Below are positions 34,557 to 45,005 of a stretch of 64,000 bases of DNA, one piece after another. The position numbers and the translations under genes were made by a program. The notes under the pieces are model-generated. The model was not told the origin of the DNA. It saw only the letters and a program-made list of their open reading frames with translations, and did no database searches. Source of the stretch: Zoroaster sp. YZ-2022 (lineage: Eukaryota; Echinodermata; Asteroidea; Forcipulatida; Zoroasteridae); assembly GCA_029582265.1 (NCBI GenBank), contig CM055823.1, positions 9,398,821 to 9,462,820 on the forward strand, in the 5' to 3' direction. Position 1 is the first letter of the stretch; each line of letters opens with the position of its first letter.

Positions 34557-34944
34557 AACCTAACGCGTTAAGCTTTCATTGTCGTCCCAAGATCTAAGTG
34601 TCCACGGCAGCCAACTAAGGTGTGAAGGAAATTGTTCAAATTCAAAAGTGGAAGTTTTTCAGAACTATTATCGTCCGGTGGGCCTGTATTGAAAACTTGA
34701 AAATTAAGCTATTCCCGAACGTAGATATGGTTTCATTCGTATTGTTATCTTCCCAGTGTATAAGGTAGTAATGTTCCATTGAGCATCTCTTCAACTTGTC
34801 ACTATTTCACCACCGATGGCTAAGTGTCCACGACGGCCATTTAAGGAATTGTAATTGTCCAATGATTAAAAAACGGCTTGGTTTTCAGTTTGGTATCATC
34901 GCGAGAGGGCGGTATACACTGCAGGGCGTTATATACGACTACAT

Positions 34945-35047
34945 GTCAAACAAAATGGCACCTACATTGAAAAATAAAAAAACGTCTTTCTCTACGCCGG
35001 TAAAAACTAACGTTATTCATCTGTTGAATGCATAGATAAATGCGGGT
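34945..35047 (+). other. Candidate first exon (unresolved)
   Basis: caaaATGGC starts a 26-codon reading (MAPTLKNKKTSFSTPVKTN) that stops at TAG, 13 nt before the strong donor gcgg|gtaagt. An alternative donor, cg|gtaaaa, is at 35000. It could be the 5' end of the gene whose exon is at 36242. No proof. Confidence 0.25.
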
Positions 35048-35295
35048 AAGTTCATACAGAAATAGTTAAGTTTCCATGAGCTTTTGTCATTACACAGCAA
35101 GAAAGGCGTCTGCAGCGTCTGCAGCACCACCACCGCACAAACGTTACCGCAATAATGTTAGGGCTTAGGCGGCGTGTTTATAACATAAGTAACATTAACA
35201 CTCTGCCACGTGGACCTGGACTTTCGTATGGGCTAATGCAACAAGCAGCATGACTAACGTTAGCCAATATAATAATTTTACGTTAAAAAAGGAAA

Positions 35296-36241
35296 TAATG
35301 TAGAATACAACCGCCACTTTTCTGTTTAATACATGTTAGCACCCACTATTGACTATGTTAGTTAGTAGCAATAACACCCTATTTTTAATTTTAATTTTAA
35401 TTTTAATTTTTTCCCCAAATTTATCAACATGTACATGTACATCAAATTGAATGAAGCTCTAGTTCATAGTTGAGAGAAGATCATAGCGGTGCAATTTGTT
35501 TTTGAATACCTCTTTTGGTTCTTGAGATATGACCTAGTTTTAAAATTTGTAAAATCATTACTTCGTATGCTGCTAATTTGATCATCAAGGCATATATGGA
35601 TTCCAGAATTTCCATTTTTTTAACATGGTGTCACATAGGCAAATGTGTTAACTCGCATTTGGGTGTTATAGCTATAGTTAGTAGTGTGGCACGGACCTGG
35701 ATCCATGCCACTATACTTATTCCATTTTTGCCACTCGGTAACACTAACAGTCTTGATTTTGTAAATTATTAGCACTCAAATTTTTGATATTTGCAACTAT
35801 TTTGACACTCTAGATACGTTCCTTACATGTTGAACTATCAAAGCGGCTAAATAAATTGTGATTTTCGTGACATGTAGGACTGAAAATGTTACACTACGCT
35901 CGGCAGTTTGTAGATTTGGACGAAGGCAACCATTTTAATTTGATTTGCCCTGTGTGCAAAACAATTTAACAATGGCAGTTTGATACGTGTGCACAGACTT
36001 ACTGCGTATTTGTCTGTGCACACGTCAAACAGCTGTCATAAAATTGTTGCGTGTGCAAGATAATCTAAATTAACATGGCTGCCTTCATTGAAATCTAGGA
36101 AAGAATGTCAACGTCCACCATACAATGTCTATTGCAGACGACAGAATGGTCAACAGCTCATTTGATGTGCATACATTCATTGCTTAAAATCTTCCAAAAT
36201 ATCGTTTCCATTCCTCGCTTGACTACATTTTTATTTCACAG
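35296..36241. other. Mostly nothing; solo MITE end at 35296-35325
   Basis: gtagaatacaaccgccactt matches the TIR of the 52268-52748 element, with no partner. The rest contains an inverted gtgtgcacagac/gtctgtgcacac pair near 35990-36025. Confidence 0.4.
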
Positions 36242-36454
36242 ATTCATTTGGGAGGAAGAGACAACAGAATATTCTAGTTTCTGTCATTGACCATGATGAC
36301 ATGACAGAGATGCTGTGTCTATACTACTGTCAGGATCATTGCTTTCAGATCAACCAAGAAGCGACAGCTACCACAGCTCATAAATCAGCCTTCTACAGTC
36401 TTGCCATGTCAAACATGAGGGTCAACCAGTTTCATGTCTTTTATCATGTATTAG
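36242..36454 (+). CDS. Unrecognised gene, internal exon
   Basis: A 213-nt open exon between tttatttcacag and a gtaggt donor. Its last 35 nt and the donor are part of a 71-bp unit that is repeated three times in tandem. Confidence 0.55.
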
Positions 36455-39400
36455 GTAGGTTCACAGTTGTACCATGTCAAACATGAGGGTCAACCAGTTT
36501 CATGTCTTTTATCATGTATGAGGTAGGTTCACAGTTGTACCATGTCAAACATGAGGGTCAACCAGTTTCATGTCTTTTATCATGTATTAGGTAGGTTCAC
36601 AGTTGTACCATGTCTAAGTCTCCGGTTTCTGGTCTCTATGCATCGTCTCAGACCTGCATGGCAGTATTTATAGTTTTCTTTGTTTTTGCTACGAAACGAT
36701 GTCCAATTGCAGCCAAAATTGCTGGATTGTACTGTATTTTAAACATCTTTTTCACATAGGGTTGTGAAGCTTTGTCCAATTTGTGTGGCTTCTCTTAGCC
36801 ACCATACTTTGTGTATGGGAAGTTTGGTCTGGTTCCAATAACCATGTACATAATTATCACTTATTTCACTGGTTGGCAAAAAATGAAAGCGTCACCACAC
36901 TAGGGCTGTGCCGTGTGTCCATTTTTCATATCCAATTACCCGTAACGACTTTTTAAACTTCGGACTTAACATTTGAGCGCTGCAAACAGAAATCTGTGAC
37001 TCTTGAACAATGCACTTGTACAGTTAAATTCAACAGATTACACTCCAATAACCCTCCTGCTTTTGGTACCTTTTTCATCCGAGTTGATTCACCATTTGAA
37101 ACCATTCGCTTTTGTGGTTTTGAATTGTGAAATAACTGTGTACAGTATTGATTCCCCCAAATGGTTTTGAATGGTAGGTCAGCTAATACAAAACCTTGTT
37201 TGGATCTTTCCAAATGGTACATGTAGTACAGCTAATACAAAACCTTGTTTGGATACTTTTAAGTGGTGAATCAATGGACCCTCTATAAGACTTGGGCGGT
37301 TCCGGCGGGTACCCGGTTCTACCCGATTCCAAATTGAGAATCGGAACCACGGTTCCACTCTTTTAAAGAACCGGGTACTTGCAAGAGTCGGTTCCAGAAC
37401 CGAGTCCTTCAAATACCCGGTTCCCAGAGCCGAGTCCCAGAGCCGGGTGGGAGCCGAGTCCCAGTCAGAGCCGGCTCCAGCAAAATACCCGGCCCTGAGT
37501 ACCAACCCGGCTCCAATTGAAATACGCAGTTAGTTGTCTGAGCTCCAACTCTAGAGTAGACTTGTTTCCAAGTCTGTGATCATGGTTTTTGTCTGCCTGA
37601 AGCCAAACAGTATACAGCTCTGCAGTATCGCATTAAATAGCGCCCTCATGTGTATTAACCTCCGACATTAACGTTCGATCACAGACTTGGGAATGTTGTT
37701 CGTCGGTTTGTACACACCCTATTGCGAATTAGTCCAAAAGTGGACGGAACAATCTGATTGGTCGGAAAGCCTTCCACAACATGAATATTCAAACAAAACC
37801 TTCTACATGCAGTTGGAGGAGATGTACTCAGCGATTCCATTTAAACTGTAGATAAGACGTTTTTTGTAGAGAAGGAATTATGTATTTTATTTTGTGCTTT
37901 TTTACAACTCTAAGATCTCATTAAATTTACCTATACATTTCAAATACTATTTACGTACCAAGCACTATACAAATTTAATATTGAATGAATATTACAGAAA
38001 GAATCTTAAGCGAGTGTAACCTGTTAGTAATAGACGCGGCCTACAAGGTTTTTGTGGCCTCCTGATTGGCCATCTCTCTAGCATCCGTATTATTATGTAA
38101 ATTTTAGCTATGAATACATGAATATCCCACAAACACAAGAGGGTCAAGTCTGAGATAGCGAGTTAGGGCTGTGATAGCCAGTAGGGGTAAACAGCGTTTT
38201 GCGTGGCTGATGCAGACAAAAATAACCGTGATCTCAGACTTGAAATCAAGTCTAACTCTAGAGCCGAGAACCAGCTCCAGTCAAAATACCTGATTTTCTT
38301 TGATGAGTGACCGACAAAATGTAACTCTAGACCGCAGCAAACTTGTGAAGGCGCCACACATGCAACTGATGCAAACTGCAATGTCTGTGCGTTAGTAGTA
38401 TCATTGTGCGTCACTGAGTTGTTTATAAATTGGCCCCATGACATGGATACTTTGGTTATGGAGATGTTGTTAAAAATGTTGACAGCACGTGTCTTGAGAA
38501 GTGGAAAGATCAAGGTGGCCCTGTAATATGGATAATCATGTGACGAATTAGTCATGTTGCTAGTGTTCTTAATGTACTTTCAGTAGGCATGGATGGTAGT
38601 ACGGTACCTTGTGTACAGGGGATGGTACAATTGCTTAATTGCTCCTTATCTAGACTATGATTGCTCCAACCCCTGAAGCATGTGGAAAGCCATGGCATGT
38701 ACATGTACAGAAGGGCTTGTAACGTTGTTTGCTAATGGTAGGATAATGGTAATAAATCTCTTACTTAGCTTAACGTTTCTAAAACGTTTCCTTAAAGTTT
38801 CTGAAACATTTTAAATTAAACAAAATTATCATCACTGCATTTGCGGTTGAAAATTTAAACACCTTCGTATCAGAGATGCAACAAAGTTTGAATAGATCGT
38901 ATGTTTTATTATTTTCTGTAATCCTTATGTTTTTATTTGAATCTCTTGGAATCGGTTCCGAGTCGGAACCCAGTTTTTTTTTAACCAAACCGGTTCCAGA
39001 AATTGTGGAACCGCCCAAGCCTACCCTCTGTGCATTTGAATGGATTTGAGTGGTAGTAAAGCTTGCTATCAACACTGTTCAAATGGTATCACCATGTGTG
39101 TACATGTATCACAGATTAGAAACACGTGTGTTTCTAATCAATGTCATGTGCTTGCTTTACTACTGAAGGATTTTGGGAGGATTCAGGTTATGTGTAAGCA
39201 AATGGGCCTAATGAGTTACGGTTAATTGCTTACGAATTGCTTATAGAATACACTCATGTAATCTGTAAATTATCTTTTGTTTTATTATTAAATGGAGAGA
39301 AAAACAACTTGTTATGGTTTCTTGTCGTAGACCAGTGCATATTTATGTGTGTATTGAGCCTGGTGCAGTTTCACCTTCAAGGCTCTTTTGTAAACATGTG

Positions 39401-42400
39401 ATGTCATTGGTCATATCGTCTATACTCAACTTCTAAAAACTGGCCAACGTAGGTAATGAAATGATTTGTATGTTTTTACCACAGATGATACATCTCCAAG
39501 TAGATTCAACCTCCAACAGCGAAAATCACCCATTTGATGAATCCAGGCACCCACTGCAGGCTCATCAGAGACAGCTCACAGCTAATGGTGTTCACAACAT
39601 TATCGGTAAGTTTTTCTAAAAGCAAATTATACCCGACTGAAATTTCTGCTTGGATTGTTCTTATTTAAGGCCAATGACAGTTGATAATAAAGTCAAACAA
39701 TCTCAGAAAATGGATGAAGGATTTTGGTTTCATTATACATGTACATGATAAAAGTTTGTCACGTGGTCATCAAATGACTGAGACAAATCATCATCATCAT
39801 CATCATTCGGCCGAGGCCGGAGCACTAACGGGCACCCTCCACAAAGCTTGGAGACAAAGGCGTGGTTCTTTATTGCCCGTAGCCATGACCCTGAGGTCTG
39901 TATCCTGCATTCATAAATGGCAAAAATAGCAAAAACAGATCTGACTGGACAAAACTTAATCATTTGGGGGTGTATTAACAGATGGTAAAGACATGGCTTA
40001 TCAAAATCAGGGCAATGTATATGTTACAGCTGTTGGCCAGCTGTTCTATTTAGCCGACGCGCGATGCACAACTCACATTTGAACCAATGAGAATGACGAA
40101 GATTGTTTCGCATGATGTTGACTCATGTTTTTTGAAAGTGTAAGTTCATTCGACTGGCTTTTTTTAACATTTGAAACTGAAATAACAAATGAAAATGAAT
40201 GAGTTTGACGCTTGGTCTTTACCGCAGGTTAATGACCAGTTTTGGGCGTGGTTATGGGCAAAAAGGACCAAGCCAAAGACTGCACAACTTTTATTCCCGA
40301 AATTTAAATAGACAGTGCCATTTGTATGAAAAAAGAACCATAAATAAGGTGAAATTATACTTTAAAAAATAAAATTTATCTGCATTTATTGACACGAGTA
40401 AGACCGGATATTTAAGAGACTATGAAAGAAAGTACATGTGTATTAGGTTCATCATTTTCCATTTGTGAAATGTGTATACATTTTGACTGTGTATACGTGT
40501 AAACGATTAAATGTTGTTATCACAAGAAATGGCATGATGCAGACGGATTGTCTGTATTTAGTACGGAAAGTAATCCAAAATATGGTAATATTAGAAGAAA
40601 AAAAATAGTACAGATTAAAAAGTCCAAGCCTGGCACAAAACATCCTTCGAAATTTCTTATTGTATTTAAAAAACATTTAAAAATGTACATCATCAGTTGA
40701 ACTGGGAATTGTGATATAAATTAGCCGCCCACTTGTCGCACATAGTGAAATAAAAATAAAAAACATTGTGGAAATGGAAGCTTCTATTTTTTTAAATGTA
40801 GGATTCCTGTACAGGTTTTGTGAGTTTGAAAACATTCAGTGATTTTTTTTTTATGTAGGAGGAAGAAAGTTATCAGTATTATTTAAACATGAATTTCCCC
40901 AGTTTTAAACATTTGAGATTTTCAATTTCAAGTTATTAAGGAGTAGTATGCTCTTGGAACCCAACCTACATGTAGTTTCAATGCAAACTGCTCATTTTTG
41001 TAGAATAAATACATGTAGTGTGTACATGTAACTTGTTACTTAAGTGTAGGGGTTCACTCAAAGTATTTAGATGATTTGCATAATTCAAATCAACAAGAAT
41101 AAAATAATTTTAGTGTTAAAAAGACCTTGTTCGGTAAGAAATTTTTAGAAATGTTACTTGACAAGATATTAACATTCTGTGAGAGATTCTATCCAAAATA
41201 CATTTAAATATTATGTTGAATTTGGTGCTGTAACTCACTTATTTTTTATTATGAACCTCATGTCATATTTTCTGCTGTGATATTTAAGTGTGGGGCTGAA
41301 CATGTGTTGTGACACGATCTACGCGTTCAAAACAATTTTGCAGTATAAAAGCATGAGTATGTCATGCATTGTGCAGGGGCGGATCCAGGATTTTAAGAAA
41401 GGGGGGTGCAAACTTTGAGGGCTAATTTCAAAGTTGAAAAATGCGAGTGCGTAGCGCGAGGCCCTATGCAAGGGAAGGGGGTATTATTTCACTTCTTTTT
41501 GACTCGGCAAAAATAAGGGGGAGGGGGTGGTGCGCGCGCCCGCCCGTTGCGCACCCCCCTAAATCCGCCACTGTTGTGCGTTTATATGTAGCATATTGTG
41601 CCAATGTGCTATCTACAATTACAAGAATTATCTTACATGTATGTCAAAGAAGTGAAGATATAAGGCTGAAGTTTGTGCCACTACCTGGGGATTGAGATTA
41701 CTTTTTAAAATGTTGACAAAAAAATAGTGATGGGATGGTTAACCGACCAAAACTGCACTAACCGTTTATAATATTTTCCAGCTAACAGACCGATCATTTT
41801 GGAAGAATTTTGCCCATTTTGTTGTTCTAGACTTTTTTGCTGCATTGGTTATTAAACAATCATTGCAGAAATTTTATTGATCAATGCTTCTTGATTGAAA
41901 ATGTACACATGTATGCATATTGTGCCATTTGCCAATGATCTAGTTTGTGTGACCGTCAGGTTGCTGACTTTCAGTTAACTGACCATGAAAGATTCGGTTA
42001 AACTGTGAACTAACTGGTAACTCCCAGCACTAGTTTGTACATGATCTGTTTGCATACATGCATGGTACACACATGCATTGGTCATATAGTACAGTATGTA
42101 AGATTCAGTTAAACTGTTAGTGAACTAACTGGTAACTCCCAGCACTAGTTTGTACATGATCTGTTTGCATACATGCATGGTACACACATGCATTGGTCAT
42201 AGTACAGTATGAAAGATTCAGTTAAACTGTTAGTGAACTAACTGGTAACTCCCAGCACTAGTTTGTACATGATCTGTTTGCATACATGCATGGTACACAC
42301 ATGCATTGGTCATATAGTACAGTATGAAAGATTCAGTTAAACTGTTAGTGAACTAACTGGTAACTCCCAGCACTAGTTTGTACATGATCTGTTTGCATAC

Positions 42401-45005
42401 ATGCATGGTACACACATGCATTGGTCATATAGTACAGTATGAAAGATTCAGTTAAACTGTTAGTGAACTAACTGGTAACTCCCAGCACTAGTTTGTACAT
42501 GATCTGTTTACATACAATGCATGGTACACACATGCATTGGTCATACATGTAGTACAGTATGAAAGATTCAGTTAAACTGTTAGTGAACTAACTGGTAACT
42601 CCCAGCACTAGTTTGTACATGATCTGTTTGCATACTGTACATGCATGGTACACACATGCATTGGTCATAGTACAGTATGTAAGATTCAGTTAAACTGTTA
42701 GTGAACTAACTGGTAACTCCCAGCACTAGTTTGTACATGATCTGTTTGCATACATGCATGGTACACACATGCATTGGTCATAGTACAGTATGTAAGATTC
42801 AGTTAAACTGTTAGTGAACTAACTGGTAACTCCCAGCACTAGTTTGTACATGATCTGTTTGCATACAGTGCATGGTACACACATGCATTGGTCATATAGT
42901 ACAGTATGTAAGATTCAGTTAAACTGTTAGTGAACTAACTGGTAACTCCCAGCACTAGTTTGTACATGATCTGTTTGCATACATGCATGGTACACACATG
43001 CATTGGTCATATAGTACAGTATGTAAGATTTGGTTAAACTGTTAGTGAACTAACTGGTAACTCCCAGCACTAGTTTGTACATGATCTGTTTGCATGTACA
43101 TGCATGGTACACATGCATTGGTCATAGTACAGTATGAAAGATTCAGTTAAACTGTTAGTGAACTAACTGGTAACTCCCAGCACTAGTTTGTACATGATCT
43201 GTTTGCATACATGCATGGTACACATGCATTGGTCATAGTACAGTATGAAAGATTCAGTTAAACTGTTAGTGAACTAACTGGTAACTCCCAGCACTAGTTT
43301 GTACATGATCTGTTTGCATACTGTACATGCATGGTACACACATGCATTGGTCATAGTACAGTATGAAAGATTCAGTTAAACTGTTAGTGAACTAACTGGT
43401 AACTCCCAGCACTAGTTTGTACATGATCTGTTTGCATACATGCATGGTACACATGCATTGGTCATAGTCAGTATGAAAGATTCAGTTAAACTGTTAGTGA
43501 ACTAACTGGTAACTCCCAGCACTAGTTTGTACATGATCTGTTTGCATACATGCATGGTACACATGCATTGGTCATAGTACAGTATGAAACCATACAATTT
43601 TTTCCTGAGACTTAGAATCTCAAAATGTAATTAAAATAGTGATTCTGTGATATCAATGATTTTCAATATATCTATTCGTTTGTACTCGCTTAGTATTCAA
43701 TGACACGCAAAGTAAATTTGCTAAAACACAAATCATTTGATATTTCCTTTAAGACTGGGATGAAGTGTTCTCAAGTTGGTGGTGGTTTCAAAGATAATAC
43801 GTAATTAAATACATACATGTACTTTTGAAACGAGTCCTTTTTGATACATGTATTACAAATTATGATTAATATTTGAGGGACATACCTGTACATGTAACAC
43901 ACTGCCTTGGGGAATTCCCATGAAATGGACAGATTAAGATTAAACTGCTTGACCATGGCACTCACGTGAAATGGACAGATTAAGAGAGTTTTAAAGGAAA
44001 CAAACCAAACACGTACTTTTGATTATTTGAGATGGAATGAAATTTTACTAACAGCCTGCACGTTTGTGTGACACAATACAAATTTCTACACTGATTAGTT
44101 CAGTCCCCTGCTCGCAGCTAATAACAGTTGACAGTGGTCAATGCGCATAGTTGCTGGTTGGGTATTTTACTGGCTGTTAATACACGTACATGTATACCCC
44201 TACATGATCATGTTTCATCCAATCAATCTTAACTGTCACTTTCAAAAATACGCATGTGTGTTTTTCAAATGTGTAATGTTCCTTTTTTACTGAAGCATCC
44301 ATGCCTGAAAAAAACTTCTTGAAATGTGTGACTGTTTTATACAGTGTATTTTATGTAGATGTGCTTGCTAAGAAATGAGGACTCAACCGAAACAAAATTT
44401 TAGTCAACCCGTCATTTTGGGTGTTTGTTTGAAAATAATGAATAATACAATTTCCAAAGCAGGGCCAAAATTCTGACAAGAAACTAATCAACTTTCATTG
44501 GCCTATATACATTGTAATTAATGCATACAATTCTCACCATTTTGTGAAGAATGAATATCAAATGTTCAATGTGTTGACTTACATCATGTACATGTAGTTG
44601 GAACGTTGTTCAGTATGGGAAAGAACACCAACCTCTGTGATATTGTTCTGGGGATCTAAATTTGAACATGAGTATTCCCAATTTCCTCTGTAACATGTGG
44701 TTTAATTGAGCTAAAAAAAAAAAAGATTGGTTGGTACACGTAATATTGATCCTCTTCAAGGATGGAGGTATACATATCAATTTATCTTTTATCAATCATG
44801 CATGGGCTTAGAAACAGAAAACTATTTAGACCCCAAATGAATAGCTTATTGTCTCAAAGTCCCTCCCTGCCAAATATATTTACATGTATATTCCCTGAAA
44901 ACACATTGAAAACAATACTGATAAAAAAATAATAATTCTTCATAATTTATAGATGATGCAACGGCAAGCAGTTTCAGCCTCCAGCAACCTGTAACTGCTA
45001 GCTGA
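36242..45005 (+). CDS. Unrecognised protein, 3' part, two alternative last exons
   Basis: I do not recognise the protein. Exon 36242-36454 (acceptor tttcacag, donor g|gtaggt, phase 1 to 1) is open for 70 codons: GRKRQQNILVSVIDHDDMTE, CLYYCQDHCFQINQEATATT, FHVFYHVL. Two later exons, 39485-39537 and 44953-45005, both start in the fitting phase and both encode a short C-terminus of the form D-D-x-x-x-S-x-F-x-L-Q-Q before a stop. They read as mutually exclusive last exons from an exon duplication. Upstream exons are not identified; a candidate start is near 34945. The intron between the alternatives holds a 14-copy satellite. Whether this is a real gene rests on splice sites and on the exon similarity. 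Confidence 0.5.
36421..36615. repeat. 71-bp tandem triplication spanning a splice donor
   Basis: Three copies of the unit catgtcaaacatgagggtca ... tattaggtaggttcacagtt. Each copy carries the exon end and the donor; copy 2 has tatgag instead of tattag. Only the first donor keeps the reading frame open. Confidence 0.92.
36618..36885. mobile_element. MITE family F5 copy 3
   Basis: gtctccggtttctggtctct at the left, cactggttggcaaaaa at the right; the interior is close to 24841-25131. Confidence 0.78.
37048..39107. mobile_element. MITE family F4 copy split by a hAT element
   Basis: It starts ataaccctcctgcttttggt and follows the reverse complement of the intact copy at 50572-50871 on both sides of the 37287-39023 insertion. 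It is truncated at 39107, where a different TTAA element begins. Confidence 0.82.
37287..39023. mobile_element. Non-autonomous hAT element, about 1.74 kb, 8-bp TSD
   Basis: The left end is aagacttgggcggttcc, the right end ggaaccgcccaagccta. It is flanked by ccctctat (37279-37286) and ccctctgt (39024-39031). The uninterrupted F4 copy at 50572 confirms the empty site. Subterminal ggttccgg/accggttcc repeats are dense. I find no transposase open frame. Confidence 0.88.
39107..39227. mobile_element. Partial telomere-like-ended TTAA element
   Basis: The reverse complement matches 22260-22370 (gtaaagcaagcacatgac), ending in gagttacggttaa. Confidence 0.72.
39485..39537 (+). CDS. Unrecognised gene, alternative last exon 1
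   Basis: The acceptor is ttaccacag. It completes Asp and reads DTSPSRFNLQQRKSPI, then TGA 39535-39537. About 73 percent of the first 37 nt match the exon at 44953. A donor-like g|gtaagt lies at 39606. Confidence 0.5.
39690..39960. other. CAT microsatellite and flank
   Basis: A (CAT)6 tract at 39788-39807 is followed by ggccgaggccggagcactaa. The histidine-run reading frame is an artefact of the tract. I see no gene. Confidence 0.5.
39961..41373 (+). other. Intron, nothing recognised
   Basis: About 1.4 kb of AT-rich sequence with no recognised feature. Confidence 0.35.
41374..41573. mobile_element. hAT-like MITE (CAGGGGCGGATCCAG ends)
   Basis: caggggcggatccaggattt on the left, cctaaatccgccactg on the right; imperfect flanking repeat attgtgc/gttgtgc. 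Same structural type as 34340-34556. Confidence 0.72.
41988..43590. repeat. 115-bp satellite, 14 tandem copies
   Basis: cagcactagtttgtacatga recurs at 42025, 42140, 42253, 42368, 42483, 42603, 42721, 42833, 42950, 43065, 43178, 43289, 43408 and 43518 (spacing 110-120 bp). Copies differ mostly in short tacatgca/catgtac indels. Confidence 0.97.
43591..44952 (+). other. Intron, SINE scrap at 43945
   Basis: aaactgcttgaccatggcac near 43945 is the head end of SINE family A; cgtgaaatggacagattaag is repeated on both sides of it. Nothing else was recognised. Confidence 0.4.
44953..45005 (+). CDS. Unrecognised gene, alternative last exon 2
   Basis: The acceptor is tttatag. In the phase left by exon 36242-36454 it reads DATASSFSLQQPVTAS, then TGA 45003-45005. 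It shares D-D, S-x-F-x-L-Q-Q with the exon at 39485. Confidence 0.5.

Noticed and set aside
37179..38555. Open frames of 108 and 130 codons on the - strand
   Set aside because: They lie within the hAT derivative; the first is subterminal ggttccgg repeats and neither resembles a hAT transposase.
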